From contig NZ_MTAW01000192.1 in assembly GCF_002154725.1 (NCBI RefSeq), positions 1 through 52,628 of the forward strand: a DNA stretch of 52,628 bases. Direction: 5' to 3'. The position numbers and the translations under genes are program-made. Shown here one piece after another: positions 41,586-52,563 of this stretch. Source of the stretch: Nostoc sp. 106C (GTDB lineage Bacteria; Cyanobacteriota; Cyanobacteriia; Cyanobacteriales; Nostocaceae). Numbering within the stretch: position 1 is the first letter of the stretch; each line of letters opens with the position of its first letter. The notes under the pieces are model-generated. The model searched no databases, had not been told where the DNA came from, and worked only from the letters and a program-made list of their open reading frames with translations.

Positions 41586-42224
41586 TTACTCATTAATTTC
41601 TAATAACCCAGGTGGTGGTGTAATTTCAATTCGACGTGCTTGTATGTCTACTACAGGTGCGATCGCTTCCACAAACGGAATTAAAACTTTCTTGTGTTTT
41701 TTCTCAGGTGCAAAATCAGGATGCAATTCTACTTCTAATAAATCATGACCAGTGGGAATTATATCTACCACTGTACCCACAAGTTCACCCGATGCTTGCA
41801 AAAAGACTTCCAAGCCAATTAAATCGGGGACATAATATTCATCTTCTGCCAAATGAGGGCGATCGCTTATTGGCACCAATAACTTAGAATCACGCAAATC
41901 CTCTGCTTGGTTGCGATTTTCTATACCAGCTAATTTAATTACATACAAATTTTTGTTTTCAATGTAGCGCCCTTCCAGTAATTCTATAGGTTGCGGTTCT
42001 GTCTCACCCGGACGCAACAACCAGCGTTTTCCTGCTACCTCAAATCGTTCGGGGAAATCGGTATTTGGATAAACCCGCAACTCCCCAGACAGCCCTTGAG
42101 CTGCAACAATCTTACCAATATCTAGCCAATCATCCAATTTTGGATTTTGAACTTGAGATTTTGGATTGGTAACTTTTTTCCTTCCTTTCTTCGCGTTCTT
42201 CGTGTCTTCGCGGTTCATTCCCAC
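41586..42224 (-). CDS. rimM: Ribosome maturation factor RimM
   Basis: RimM helps assemble the 30S subunit head. The core [34 protein letters not shown] and the C-terminal PRC-barrel ([20 protein letters not shown], then [20 protein letters not shown]) are clear. The first ~29 residues ([17 protein letters not shown]…) are encoded by a repeat-like GAAGACACGAAGAACGCGAAG stretch and are absent from typical RimM. A TTG at 42137 (codon 30, LDDWLDIG) may be the real start. Confidence 0.92.
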   Translation of the reverse strand: MGMNREDTKNAKKGRKKVTNPKSQVQNPKLDDWLDIGKIVAAQGLSGELRVYPNTDFPERFEVAGKRWLLRPGETEPQPIELLEGRYIENKNLYVIKLAGIENRNQAEDLRDSKLLVPISDRPHLAEDEYYVPDLIGLEVFLQASGELVGTVVDIIPTGHDLLEVELHPDFAPEKKHKKVLIPFVEAIAPVVDIQARRIEITPPPGLLEINE

Positions 42225-42337
42225 TATTTAATTACAGCGTTCTTTGTTTGGATGCAGTAAGCTTTTACCCCACCCCTAACCCCTCCCCGCAAGCGAGGAG
42301 GGAAGTTTTATGACGGTCTACCACTTCTTCTAAGATA

Positions 42338-43621
42338 CTAAGCACTCACAGCCGCACGCTCATAAACTTGTTCAACTACCTTAGCCAAACGTCGCATACC
42401 AGTTACCAGTTCCTCGTCGCTTCCGGTAAGGCTGATACGTAAGCATTGCTGCTTGTGCGGCCAATCTTCTTTTAAACCAGGGAAGAAGGTACTACCAGGT
42501 ACAACAATTACACCTACTTGCTTGAGTTCTTGGTAAAATTCCCAATCTGTAATGGGTAGATCTTCTAACCACAACCAAGCAAAGATAGCTCCTTCACCGC
42601 GATGCAGGAACCAAGGTAAATCCTTGGGCATGGCGGCATCTAATGTATTTTCTAATACGCTGAACTTGTTTTGGTAGAATGGGCGGATGACTTGTTCGGC
42701 AATTTCAGCCAACGCTCCAGAGTTAATAGCACGAGCTGCGATCGCTTGTCCATAACGCGAAGAATGCAGGCTAGCGTTGGTTTGAAAGCACTCTAGAACT
42801 TGAATAATTTTTTCATTCCCAATGGCAATCCCAATCCTTTCCCCTGGTAGCCCAGCTTTGGATAAGCTAGTGCAATGAACGATATTTTCGCCAAATATCA
42901 ACGACATATCCGTAAAATTCAGCGCGGGGAAAGGAGGGGCGTAAGCTGAGTCAATTAATACTGGCACATCGTAAGGTGCAGCCAAAGCAGCAATTTTTCT
43001 TACCTCTTCATCGGTAAGCACATTACCTGTGGGGTTACAAGGACGAGAAACGATTACACAACCTGTACTTTCTGTAATTGACAGTTGGCTGAAGTCGGGA
43101 CGGTATTTAAACCTGTGCGCAGGTGCATCAATATCTAGAGCTGGTTTATAAGCGATTAATGCTTCTGGAACTAAGCAGATCCCACCATAACCGGTGTAGT
43201 CAGGACTTAAAGGTAAGACAATTTGCTTAAGTTCACCAGTGCGAGTGTAACCACCAAAAGCATTAGCAGCGTAAAAATAGAGAGTTTGACTACCAGGAGT
43301 AACCAAAATATTGCGAGAAGTTAAATTTAACCCATAGCGGCGATTAAAATCATTAGCGATCGCTTCAATAAATGGTGCATAACCTTGACTAGAACCGTAA
43401 CGGCAAACCACCTCACCATATTCGGAGCTTGCGAGTAAATCTGCTGTACAATCGCGCCACAATCGTTCTACTGCGGGCAAAATCAACGGATTACCTGCAC
43501 TCAAATTAATCAATTCCTGCCCCGCGCCAGATTGTAACGTTTCGACAATATCTTTCATAATTGCGCGAACGCCGGTCAGGTTGGACATTTGAGCGCCAAT
43601 TTTAGTAAGGGCAGGATTCAT
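42338..43621 (-). CDS. avtA: Class I aminotransferase, valine-pyruvate transaminase-like
   Basis: The 427-residue PLP enzyme begins MNPALTKIGAQMSNLTGVRA, like valine-pyruvate transaminase (AvtA). It has GNPLILPAVERLW, TPGSQTLYFYAANAF, SRPCNPTGNVLTDEE, the PLP Lys in CTSLSKAGLPGERIGIAIG and a C-terminal RISLTGSDEEL. The reaction would exchange amino groups between valine (or alanine) and pyruvate. Substrate naming rests on overall resemblance. Confidence 0.85.
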   Translation of the reverse strand: MNPALTKIGAQMSNLTGVRAIMKDIVETLQSGAGQELINLSAGNPLILPAVERLWRDCTADLLASSEYGEVVCRYGSSQGYAPFIEAIANDFNRRYGLNLTSRNILVTPGSQTLYFYAANAFGGYTRTGELKQIVLPLSPDYTGYGGICLVPEALIAYKPALDIDAPAHRFKYRPDFSQLSITESTGCVIVSRPCNPTGNVLTDEEVRKIAALAAPYDVPVLIDSAYAPPFPALNFTDMSLIFGENIVHCTSLSKAGLPGERIGIAIGNEKIIQVLECFQTNASLHSSRYGQAIAARAINSGALAEIAEQVIRPFYQNKFSVLENTLDAAMPKDLPWFLHRGEGAIFAWLWLEDLPITDWEFYQELKQVGVIVVPGSTFFPGLKEDWPHKQQCLRISLTGSDEELVTGMRRLAKVVEQVYERAAVSA

Positions 43622-43994
43622 AGGCTGTGACGAAAATAAATTTATTACAGTATTGACAAATTCTTATCGGGGGGATGCTGTTAGCACAAAGTTGACGTCG
43701 TTGCTCAAACAGTTATTTCCACCTTTTATTAATCTAACTAGAGAATGACATTTTAACAAAGTCAAAATATTTTTATAAAGTTTCTTCTGTGCAAAAGCTA
43801 AGATGAATTGATTCCAAAGTTGATCGCGCAACTTCTACCAATCAATACGTGCTCGTTAGGAGGAAATTGATTGTCTATTTCTCTGTCACAGGTATGAAAA
43901 AGATTGCAGAAAAGTTACAAAAAATTTCTTCGCCCACTCCCCGATATAAACTCAAATAGCTATTTGAGAAAACTCTAGACAGGAGGGCTGACGC
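43622..43994. other. Divergent intergenic region, avtA/frmA
   Basis: It should carry promoters for both genes. An AGGAGG-type site (ACAGGAGGG, ~43980) precedes frmA. No gene is seen. Confidence 0.45.
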
Positions 43995-45104
43995 GTGGAA
44001 GTTAAAGCCGCAGTAGCTTACGGCGCAGGTAAGCCGTTAACTATAGAAACCGTTCAATTATCAGGACCACAAGCTGGGGAAGTGTTAGTTGAAATAAAAG
44101 CCAGTGGTGTTTGCCATACCGATGCTTTCACTCTTTCTGGTGACGATCCTGAAGGTTTGTTTCCCGCCATCTTAGGACATGAAGGCGCTGGTGTGGTGGT
44201 GGAGGTAGGTGCTGGTGTTACCAGTGTAAAGCCAGGCGATCGCGTCATTCCCCTGTACACTCCAGAATGTCGCCAGTGTGAATATTGTCTCAGCCTCAAA
44301 ACTAATCTCTGCCAAGCAATTCGCCCTACCCAAGGACGCGGTGTGATGCCAGATGGCACAAGTCGCTTTAGCATTGATGGGCAGATGATTCATCATTATA
44401 TGGGCACATCCACCTTTGCCAACTATACAGTGTTGCCCGAAATCGCCGTCGCCAAGATTCGGGAAGATGCCCCATTTGATAAAGTTTGTTACATTGGCTG
44501 CGGCGTCACAACAGGTATTGGCGCAGTTGTTTATACAGCCAAGGTGGAACCAGGCGCAAAGGTAATAGTTTTTGGCTTAGGTGGTATTGGCTTAAATGTC
44601 ATTCAAGGAGCGCGGCTAGTAGGAGCCGATATGATTGTCGGGGTAGATATTAATCCCAGCAAACGCGCCTTAGCAGAAAAGTTTGGCATGACGCACTTTG
44701 TTAACCCCAAGGAAGTAGAAGGTGATTTAGTACCCTACTTAGTTGATTTAACTAAAGGCGGTGCTGATTACAGCTTTGAATGTATTGGCAATGTCAAAGT
44801 GATGCGCCAAGCCTTGGAATGCTGCCACAAAGGTTGGGGCGTGAGTGTGATTATTGGTGTTGCAGGTGCGGGACAAGAAATTAGTACTCGCCCATTTCAA
44901 TTAGTAACTGGACGTGTCTGGAAAGGTTCGGCATTCGGTGGTGCAAGGGGACGTACAGATGTGCCAAAAATTGTTGATTGGTATATGGATGGGAAAATAA
45001 ATATTGATGATTTGATTACCCATGTCATGCCGATTGAACAGATTAATGATGCCTTTGAATTGATGCACAAAGGTGAATCAATTCGCAGCATTGTGACGTT
45101 TTAG
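43995..45104 (+). CDS. frmA: S-(hydroxymethyl)glutathione dehydrogenase (class III alcohol dehydrogenase)
   Basis: The enzyme oxidises the formaldehyde-glutathione adduct to S-formylglutathione with NAD. It starts at GTG 43995 behind an AGGAGG site. The 369 residues show catalytic zinc ligands ([24 protein letters not shown]), the four-Cys structural zinc loop ([17 protein letters not shown]), the NAD fold [17 protein letters not shown] and the class III-typical [12 protein letters not shown]. The next pathway enzyme is encoded at 51662, with two other genes between. Confidence 0.95.
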   Translation: MEVKAAVAYGAGKPLTIETVQLSGPQAGEVLVEIKASGVCHTDAFTLSGDDPEGLFPAILGHEGAGVVVEVGAGVTSVKPGDRVIPLYTPECRQCEYCLSLKTNLCQAIRPTQGRGVMPDGTSRFSIDGQMIHHYMGTSTFANYTVLPEIAVAKIREDAPFDKVCYIGCGVTTGIGAVVYTAKVEPGAKVIVFGLGGIGLNVIQGARLVGADMIVGVDINPSKRALAEKFGMTHFVNPKEVEGDLVPYLVDLTKGGADYSFECIGNVKVMRQALECCHKGWGVSVIIGVAGAGQEISTRPFQLVTGRVWKGSAFGGARGRTDVPKIVDWYMDGKINIDDLITHVMPIEQINDAFELMHKGESIRSIVTF

Positions 45105-45179
45105 TTGTTAGATTTTGATTAAGGTGGGCATAGCTCACAAAAACAGTGCTGAGTACCGAGTAACGAGTAACGAGATCCT

Positions 45180-45255
45180 TAGGGTGTGTTATGCCTTAGG
45201 CTAACGCACCTTGGATTGTTTGCGGTGCGTTGCGCTGCGCGACAACACACCCTAC
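45180..45255. repeat. Dispersed palindromic repeat
   Basis: The outer arms AGGGTGTGTT (45181-45190) and AACACACCCT (45244-45253) enclose an inner hairpin ACGCACC/GGTGCGT. This is a common Nostoc-type intergenic repeat. Confidence 0.7.
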
Positions 45256-45322
45256 AAAATAATAGATTATGTTCGATTTTCATAATTATGAATTACGAAT
45301 TCAACAAACTTAGGAGAGTTAA

Positions 45323-45985
45323 ATGGTTACTACTAGTGAAGCGATAAACAGCACTCCTACAGAAAAACCACTTGCAGAAAAGCGCGTTACTCTTAATAAC
45401 ATTAGTTGGGGTGCTTATGAGCAAATTCTTGATGCTTTGGGTGATAACCGAGCAGCCCTACTCACATATTACAACGGTATGTTGGAGATTATGACTCCCT
45501 TAGAAGAACATGAAACTGGTAGTGAAAATATTGGGATGTTGATTCAAATTTTAACCGAGGAGTTCAATCTCAATATCAAAAGCATGGCTTCTACGACGCT
45601 AAAAATACCAAAGTCAAAAATTGGTGCAGAACCTGATAAATGTTACTACATTCAAAATGAGCCTACTGTGAGAGGTAAAACAGTAAACTTAGCAGTAGAT
45701 CCACCTCCAGATTTGATATTAGAAGTAGATATAACTCATACAGATATTAATAAAAAACAAATGTATCAGGAAATGAAAGTTCCAGAATTTTGGCGCTACA
45801 ACGGTACAAAATTAATTATTTATCTGTTGCAGCAAGGTGATTATCAAGAATCAGCGACTAGCGCAACATTTCCGATATTAACTAAATCAATGGTATACGA
45901 CTTTTTACTACAATGTAAAACTCAGGGAGAAACCCAAAGTAAACGTGCTTTCCGTACAACGCTGCGAGAACAAATTCAGCAGTAA
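45323..45985 (+). CDS. Uma2 family (DUF820) restriction-endonuclease-like protein
   Basis: The 220-residue protein has the Uma2/PD-(D/E)XK core: YYNGMLEIMTPLEEHETGSE, GAEPDKCYYIQNEP and the catalytic-type DPPPDLILEVDITHTDINKK, where the Asp and Glu-x-Asp lie. MKVPEFWRYNGTKLIIYLLQ follows. An AGGAG site precedes ATG 45323. Uma2 genes are present in many copies in filamentous cyanobacteria and have no firmly known role. A relic of another Uma2 gene lies at 2746-2913. Confidence 0.85.
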   Translation: MVTTSEAINSTPTEKPLAEKRVTLNNISWGAYEQILDALGDNRAALLTYYNGMLEIMTPLEEHETGSENIGMLIQILTEEFNLNIKSMASTTLKIPKSKIGAEPDKCYYIQNEPTVRGKTVNLAVDPPPDLILEVDITHTDINKKQMYQEMKVPEFWRYNGTKLIIYLLQQGDYQESATSATFPILTKSMVYDFLLQCKTQGETQSKRAFRTTLREQIQQ

Positions 45986-46044
45986 TTAATGCGATCGCCC
46001 CTTAAAGTTTTTCTGAATTCTGAATCCTAAATTCTGGATTCTGC

Positions 46045-49000
46045 TTACACCGGAATCTCAATGAGAAAGTCTGTACCTTCACCAACAACAGAATTACAAC
46101 TCAACTTACCATTGTGGGTTTCTTCAACGATTTGACGCGCGATCGCCAGCCCTAATCCTGTGCCTTGACCAACTTCTTTAGTGGTAAACAGATGGTCAAA
46201 GACCTTAGCTTGAATTGCCTCTGACATCCCCGGCCCGTTATCTTGGATGCGAATTGCAACTGTACGCCCATCAGTGGAGACTGCTGTTGAAATTGTAATT
46301 CGCTGAGAATTGGCTTGCAATTCGCCAAAAGAACGTCCCTCAGTTGATGTATCCAATACATCAATTGCATTAGCGAGGATGTTCATAAATACTTGATTTA
46401 ACTGTCCTAAAAAGCACTTAACTAGCGGTAATTTACCATAATCTTTGATTACTTCAATGGCAGGGCGTTTTTCCGATGCTTTGAGGCGATACTTTAAAAT
46501 CAACAGCGTACTTTCAATTCCTTCATGCAGGTTACAAGCGACTTTTTCTGTCGTGTCCGCCCGTGAGAAGGTGCGCAAGCTGTTACTAATTTCTTTAATG
46601 CGTTCGGAAGCCACCTTCATCGAAGTTACTAACTTGGGTAAATCTTCACTGATAAATTCTAGGTCAATTTCTTCGCCATGCTCGATGACTGGGGCGGCAA
46701 GGTGGGGATGATGCTGTTGAAATAATTGCACATGGGCAAGTAAGTCTTGGATATACTCTTCAGTATTATTGAGGCTGCCTTTGAGAAATCCCACAGGGTT
46801 GTTGATTTCGTGTGCTACCCCCGCTACTAAGTTACCCAAGGTAGCCATTTTCTCATTTTGCACCATTTGTAATTGTGCAACTTTGAGTTCCTGTAGCATC
46901 TGCTCTAATTGTTGGGCATAATCCTGAGATTGTTGGTAGAGACGAGCATTTTCCAGAGAGATGGCAGCTTGGGCGCATAATAGTTGAATGACTTCAGTGC
47001 GATCGCGGGTAAATGCACCAATCGTCAATTTATTTTCCAGATACAACAGCCCAATCAGTTTACCCTGATGCCAAATCGGTGTACACATCACACTTTTGGG
47101 TTGTTGCTGCATCATATAGGGATCAGCGATAAAATTGGTTTGGGAAGTCGCATCATCCAACACCAGGGTTTTACCACTACGTTTGACGTAGTTAATCAGC
47201 GTCATCGGAACGATTTGGCTGGTGTCAGATGATACAGATAGCTGACTTGTACCTTCATTGATGGTGGAAATTGTCTCAACTACCCAATTTTCATCTTTGA
47301 GTACCAACAGGGCCACCTTTTTAGCTCCTGCATTTGCCATCAACACTTCCATCAAGGTATTGAGCAATTGCTCTAAATGAATTTCACTGGAGAGGGCTTG
47401 TAAGGCTTTGAGGATAGTGCTGAAATCGAGGCTTTTAGAAATACTGCCACTACTAGAGTTACTTGTTTGGATGGTTTGATGCAGAAATGAGGATGAATCG
47501 ACAGTGGAAATATAGGTGTCGCTGAGGTGAAAGCGATGTTGTTGTGCTTGTAAGATGGGAGCTAGCAGTTCTGGATAGCGTTTTTCTAGGTCATTAGTTT
47601 TGGCTTTTGCACCCCAACGGGCATAACAATAGTAAGCTTCTTGCATATATGCTTGAGCCACCTTTGGTTTGCCCCATTCTAGATAGAATTTGGCTGCGAG
47701 TTCGTTAGCTAGTGCTACTTCTTGGATGTACTCATGTTCTTTAGCTAGGTTAATAGCGCGATCGTAATATTCCATCGCTTCTGTTTTCTGTCCCAACACT
47801 CGATGTTTTTCTGCTTCTACCAAATCGTATTTGTGTTGGAAATTCATCGGTGCGCATTTGGCGCGATACTTCAATTTCTCTTGGTTTTCGTTAACCTGCA
47901 ACAATAGTTGAGCTTGGCTTAACGGTTCAGCCATTTGATACACAGCAAGTCGGCACAAAGAATCGTAGTAGTAGAAAACTGGCACGGACAGCATTCCCAC
48001 ACCACCTTTGAGATATTGCTCTATTTGATCTGCATTCTTAATTGCCTCAGGCATATGATCAAATAGATAAGCAAGCATTAACTTATTTAAGAAAAATATA
48101 TGAAGTGTCAACTCGTCGTTTTGGTTGAGGAGAACTGGCAAGAGTTGTTCTTCATGAGAGTATTCACCAATAAGTGACTCTGGATTCTCTCTAGATCTGG
48201 TCAAATTGCTAATGTTTTGGCAGATGAGATTAGACCAATTTAATAAGCGCTGATTTTTGGCAAAATTAGATTCGTATGATTTTATATCTTCTAACAAAGT
48301 TTCTAAAGGTTTTGCACCACTAAGATAAGTGTAAAAGAATTTGAAAATCATTGATGCTAGCACATGAAAGAAATCACCTGTTTCTAAGCCACTGGTATAA
48401 GCTTCTTGGAATAAATTAATGCTGCTACTAATATGTTGCTTATTGCATTGATTGAATGCAGCAACCTTAAATGCAGTCATGCTTTGCACAGATTTTGCTT
48501 GCAAGATATCTACAATTTTTAAAGCTAACTGCCCAAATTCGTAACCTTCTTCTAGTTTGTTCAACGTATGAAGTACAATGCCAAAATCTGCGTATCCTGG
48601 TGCTGAAAGTGGTGCATTGCCATATTTGAGAGATAAATTTACTTCTTCGCAGGCAAGAATTGGCAATAGATAGGGAGCAGCTTGGTGAATCGAGGGAGCG
48701 ATACTAGCCATAATCCGCAAAGCAACCAAGGCTTTGGTATCCTTCATCAAAGGTAGTTGTGCTAAGCTCTCAATATTTCTGTTTGCCAATAACAAAAGCG
48801 TGTTTTCTATAGATTGCTGAATATCTGAAGGTGTTGGTATCTCTGGTATTGTTACCCCTAGTTGCTGAAGAATATCGCGTCCAGTTGCGATCGCTTGGAA
48901 TGGTTGACCTTGTACTTGATAAGCTTGGAGTTTGACTTCATAAACCTTAACTCTATCCAATAAGCTGGTTGTTTGTTCGAGTACAACTTGGATTAGAGAT

Positions 49001-51492
49001 TCCATTTGCTCAAATTCTTTGTTGAGAAAGCTAGCTTCTGCGGCTTCTTCGTATAAACTGCGAGTTAAATCGTAGGCAATTTCCCAACTATTAGTTGTTA
49101 GTAACTGTATACCATGATTCAAATAATAAATGGCTGCACCATATGCAGTTGCTTCTTTCGCTTTGCGACCAGCATTGAGATTTAACTGAGCTAATTGTTG
49201 ACGATCGCTTGCTTGGGTGATTATCGCTATTCCACAATTCAACTGACTGACAATCTCAAAAATCCGTTCTTCTTGCTGAGATTTAGGCGTATTCTGCAAG
49301 AGTAATTGACCAATTTTGAGATGAGTAAACTGTTTCTGAGCTTCGGGAATCAGAGAATAGGCAGCTTGCTGCACGCGATCATGTAAAAACCTAAAAGTAG
49401 GATCTGGAAATTTCGGATTTTTGCTGAGGTTTGATTGAGGCTTATTTTTAGTTTCTTGAAAGAATTTATAAACTTCACTAGTAGGTAAAATTAAACCTAA
49501 TTCCAAAGCCTTCCACAAGTTAGCTGCCGTTTCATCTGGGGATTTTTGATGGACAGTAGCAAGAGTATTTAAGTCAAAAGAATTCCCGATACAAGCTGCT
49601 AATTGCAAAAGATTTTGAGTGACTATTGGCAATTTCTGCAACTGCATTGCCATAAACTCAACTACATCATCCGTCAGCGCTAAGGCATTAATTTTAGCAA
49701 GATCACATTGCCAATACCCCATCTCAACATTGAATGTAATTAGCCCTTCCTCGTACAAAGCTTTCAGGAATTGATTGTTGAAAAAAGGATTTCCTTGAGT
49801 TTTTTGATAGACTAACTTAGTTAAAGATAAAGCCAATTCTGGCGAACAACTGAGGGTATCGGCTATCAGTTGATTAATCTGTGATATCTTCAGAGAAGCT
49901 AAGGTAATAGTGTTAAAAATTGTCCCAGTTTTGCCAATCTCATTTAAAGTAAACATTAAAGGATGAGCAGGAAAAACTTCGTTATCTCGATAGGCTCCAA
50001 TCACTAACAGATAACCCCTCTCTGTTGCACTCATCAACAATTCCAGCAATTTTAACGAAGCGCTATCTGCCCATTGCAGATCATCGAGAAAAATGACAAG
50101 GGGATGTTCGTGTGTTGTAAAGGTAGCAATAAATCTTTGAAATAATAAATTAAAGCGATTGTGGGCAGCATTATTTCCTAATTCAGGTACAGAAGGTTGT
50201 GAACCTATAATCTGTTCAAGTTCAGGAATTACTTCTACAATTACCTGTGCATTCTCACCTAATGCTGATAATATTTGAGTTTTCCATTGTTGCAGTTGCC
50301 GATCGTTTTCAGAGAGCAATTGCACCATTAAATCGCGCAAAGCTTGCACAAAAGCAGAGAAGGGAATATTGCGCTGAAATTGGTCAAATTTGCCTTTAAT
50401 GAAGTATCCCCGCTTTTGCACAATCGGCTTATGAACTTCGTTGACAACAGCAGTTTTGCCAACTCCAGAAAACCCTGCTACTAGCACCATTTCATTCTTG
50501 CCTGTGCTAACCCGTTCAAACGCACTTAGAAGCTTCTCTACTTCTGTTTCTCGTCCATAAAGTTTATCAGGGATGAGAAAGCGATCGCACACATCCCTGC
50601 GTGCAATGGGAAAGTTTTCAATTTTTCCCTTTGTTTGTATTTGTTCTAAGCAATTTTCTAAATCATATTTCAAGCCTAATGCACTCTGATAGCGGTCTTC
50701 CGCATTTTTCGCCATCAGTTTCATCACTATCTCTGAAATTACTCGCGGAATTTTATCGCTTCTGCCTTCTAATAATGGTGGTTTTTTAGCAATATGACAA
50801 TGCAGCAACTCCATTGGATCGTTTGATTGGAAGGGTAATTCTCCTGTTAATAATTCGTAAAAAGTGACACCTAAAGAATAAAAATCACTACGGTAATCAA
50901 TCCCCCGATTCATTCTCCCGGTTTGTTCTGGAGACAAATAAGCAAGTGTCCCTTCTAGGACATTGGGACTCATTAGTGTTTGAGTTTCTCGTGGCAGTAA
51001 AGATGCAATACTAAAGTCAATTAATCTAATTTCGTGGGTTTGGGGATTAATTAAAATATTGGCGGGTTTAATATCTTTATGAATAATGTGATGACGATAG
51101 AGAATATTTAAGGTATTGCACAGAGCGATCGCTATCTGCAAAAATTTCATCAAAGCTTGTGGAGTTTCTCCCATCCTTCCATTTCCTGTTTTAGCCAGCC
51201 ATTTGTTGAGGGAAACACCACCAAAGTCTTCCATCACTAACGCATAGCCATTTTGGTAGGGTTCCAGGCTGTGAGTTTGGATGATTAGAGGAGAGTTGAG
51301 ATTGTTGGCGATCGTGTACTGGTTGCGAAACTGCACCAATTCGCTGAAACTAGGATAAGGATTCTTCAGCAGCTTGATCGCTACAGGCTGTTGGTCAGTT
51401 TCTCGATATCCACGATAAACCAAGGTGCGAGAACCGTTGTAAAGTTCTTCGTTGATGGAATATCCGGGGATACTAACTTGGGTACTAACCAT
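46045..51492 (-). CDS. Giant Ser/Thr kinase - ATPase - GAF - histidine kinase
   Basis: This is an 1815-residue multidomain sensor. A Ser/Thr kinase domain (1-~285) has Lys40 in VAIK, Asp140 in HKDIKPANIL and DFS at 159-161 in place of DFG. An AAA-type ATPase follows with Walker A GFSGVGKT (340-347) and the Walker B-like LVIFLDDLQWAD. A ~700-residue helical repeat region leads to a GAF domain (~1330-1500), then a histidine kinase with His1561 in GVAHEINNPVG and ATP-lid [12 protein letters not shown]. No receiver domain or membrane span is seen. The family is known from cyanobacteria as HstK-like kinases. The signal is unknown. Confidence 0.93.
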   Translation of the reverse strand: MVSTQVSIPGYSINEELYNGSRTLVYRGYRETDQQPVAIKLLKNPYPSFSELVQFRNQYTIANNLNSPLIIQTHSLEPYQNGYALVMEDFGGVSLNKWLAKTGNGRMGETPQALMKFLQIAIALCNTLNILYRHHIIHKDIKPANILINPQTHEIRLIDFSIASLLPRETQTLMSPNVLEGTLAYLSPEQTGRMNRGIDYRSDFYSLGVTFYELLTGELPFQSNDPMELLHCHIAKKPPLLEGRSDKIPRVISEIVMKLMAKNAEDRYQSALGLKYDLENCLEQIQTKGKIENFPIARRDVCDRFLIPDKLYGRETEVEKLLSAFERVSTGKNEMVLVAGFSGVGKTAVVNEVHKPIVQKRGYFIKGKFDQFQRNIPFSAFVQALRDLMVQLLSENDRQLQQWKTQILSALGENAQVIVEVIPELEQIIGSQPSVPELGNNAAHNRFNLLFQRFIATFTTHEHPLVIFLDDLQWADSASLKLLELLMSATERGYLLVIGAYRDNEVFPAHPLMFTLNEIGKTGTIFNTITLASLKISQINQLIADTLSCSPELALSLTKLVYQKTQGNPFFNNQFLKALYEEGLITFNVEMGYWQCDLAKINALALTDDVVEFMAMQLQKLPIVTQNLLQLAACIGNSFDLNTLATVHQKSPDETAANLWKALELGLILPTSEVYKFFQETKNKPQSNLSKNPKFPDPTFRFLHDRVQQAAYSLIPEAQKQFTHLKIGQLLLQNTPKSQQEERIFEIVSQLNCGIAIITQASDRQQLAQLNLNAGRKAKEATAYGAAIYYLNHGIQLLTTNSWEIAYDLTRSLYEEAAEASFLNKEFEQMESLIQVVLEQTTSLLDRVKVYEVKLQAYQVQGQPFQAIATGRDILQQLGVTIPEIPTPSDIQQSIENTLLLLANRNIESLAQLPLMKDTKALVALRIMASIAPSIHQAAPYLLPILACEEVNLSLKYGNAPLSAPGYADFGIVLHTLNKLEEGYEFGQLALKIVDILQAKSVQSMTAFKVAAFNQCNKQHISSSINLFQEAYTSGLETGDFFHVLASMIFKFFYTYLSGAKPLETLLEDIKSYESNFAKNQRLLNWSNLICQNISNLTRSRENPESLIGEYSHEEQLLPVLLNQNDELTLHIFFLNKLMLAYLFDHMPEAIKNADQIEQYLKGGVGMLSVPVFYYYDSLCRLAVYQMAEPLSQAQLLLQVNENQEKLKYRAKCAPMNFQHKYDLVEAEKHRVLGQKTEAMEYYDRAINLAKEHEYIQEVALANELAAKFYLEWGKPKVAQAYMQEAYYCYARWGAKAKTNDLEKRYPELLAPILQAQQHRFHLSDTYISTVDSSSFLHQTIQTSNSSSGSISKSLDFSTILKALQALSSEIHLEQLLNTLMEVLMANAGAKKVALLVLKDENWVVETISTINEGTSQLSVSSDTSQIVPMTLINYVKRSGKTLVLDDATSQTNFIADPYMMQQQPKSVMCTPIWHQGKLIGLLYLENKLTIGAFTRDRTEVIQLLCAQAAISLENARLYQQSQDYAQQLEQMLQELKVAQLQMVQNEKMATLGNLVAGVAHEINNPVGFLKGSLNNTEEYIQDLLAHVQLFQQHHPHLAAPVIEHGEEIDLEFISEDLPKLVTSMKVASERIKEISNSLRTFSRADTTEKVACNLHEGIESTLLILKYRLKASEKRPAIEVIKDYGKLPLVKCFLGQLNQVFMNILANAIDVLDTSTEGRSFGELQANSQRITISTAVSTDGRTVAIRIQDNGPGMSEAIQAKVFDHLFTTKEVGQGTGLGLAIARQIVEETHNGKLSCNSVVGEGTDFLIEIPV

Positions 51493-51661
51493 ATTACTGA
51501 ATCCTTAAGACTTTCGGATCTAGTATTCCCATATCGGAGTTTCATCAACATAGTTGTTAGCTAGTAGATAAAGTAAAATTTTGTAACCCAGACTGATATC
51601 TATCTCTGGTAGCTTGGTGCGCTACGCTAAATCGTACGCCTGCTACATTTGTATTGTCTAA

Positions 51662-52504
51662 ATGACTAATCTCAAACTCATATCAGAATATAAATGCTTT
51701 GGTGGCAAACTCGGCTTTTACTCCCATTTCTCTTCAACCTGTAACGGAGAAATGCGTTTTGCTGTCTATCAACCACCACAAGCTACTCAAGAACCTGTAC
51801 CGATTCTTTATTTTCTCTCTGGGTTGACCTGTACTGAAGAGAATTTTATGGTCAAAGCGGGGGCGCAACGCTATGCGGCTGAGTACGGTTTGATGCTAGT
51901 TGCACCAGATACTAGCCCTCGCAATACTGGTATTCCTGGTGAAGATGATGATTGGGATTTTGGTACAGGTGCGGGCTTTTATGTAGATGCTACGACACAA
52001 CCGTGGCGATCGCACTACCAAATGTATAGTTATATCGTCCAAGAATTACCTGCTGTAATTACCGCCAACTTTTCTGTCCAAGCTGAAAAACAAGGTATTT
52101 TTGGTCATTCAATGGGGGGACATGGGGCCTTAGTGTGCGCGATGCGCAACCCTAAACTATTTAAATCTGTCTCAGCCTTTGCACCAATTACTGCACCTAC
52201 ACGCTGTCCTTGGGGTGAAAAAGCATTCAGTCGTTATTTAGGAGCCAATCGAGAAACTTGGCGTAGCTATGACGCTAGTGAATTAGTTAAGCAAGTAGGA
52301 TATCACAGCCCCATTTTCATTGATCAAGGGACTGATGATAAATTTTTAGCTGAACAATTATTGTCAGAACTGTTTGAGCAGGCTTGTACGCAAGTGAAGC
52401 AGCCCCTAAACTTGCGTTACCAAGAAGGCTATGACCACAGTTATTATTTCATTGCCAGTTTTATCGAAGACCATATTCGCCATCATGCGATCGCCTTGAG
52501 GTAA
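51662..52504 (+). CDS. fghA: S-formylglutathione hydrolase
   Basis: This 280-residue esterase D-type enzyme releases formate and glutathione from S-formylglutathione. It has [20 protein letters not shown], the nucleophile Ser in [15 protein letters not shown], the catalytic Asp region [14 protein letters not shown] and His in [13 protein letters not shown]. It completes the pathway begun by FrmA 6.6 kb upstream, although the giant kinase gene on the other strand lies between. Confidence 0.94.
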   Translation: MTNLKLISEYKCFGGKLGFYSHFSSTCNGEMRFAVYQPPQATQEPVPILYFLSGLTCTEENFMVKAGAQRYAAEYGLMLVAPDTSPRNTGIPGEDDDWDFGTGAGFYVDATTQPWRSHYQMYSYIVQELPAVITANFSVQAEKQGIFGHSMGGHGALVCAMRNPKLFKSVSAFAPITAPTRCPWGEKAFSRYLGANRETWRSYDASELVKQVGYHSPIFIDQGTDDKFLAEQLLSELFEQACTQVKQPLNLRYQEGYDHSYYFIASFIEDHIRHHAIALR

Positions 52505-52563
52505 AGTACGAAGTGATTAAACATCGTTATTAATCACTTCATACTTCAACCTGAGGGATTTTT

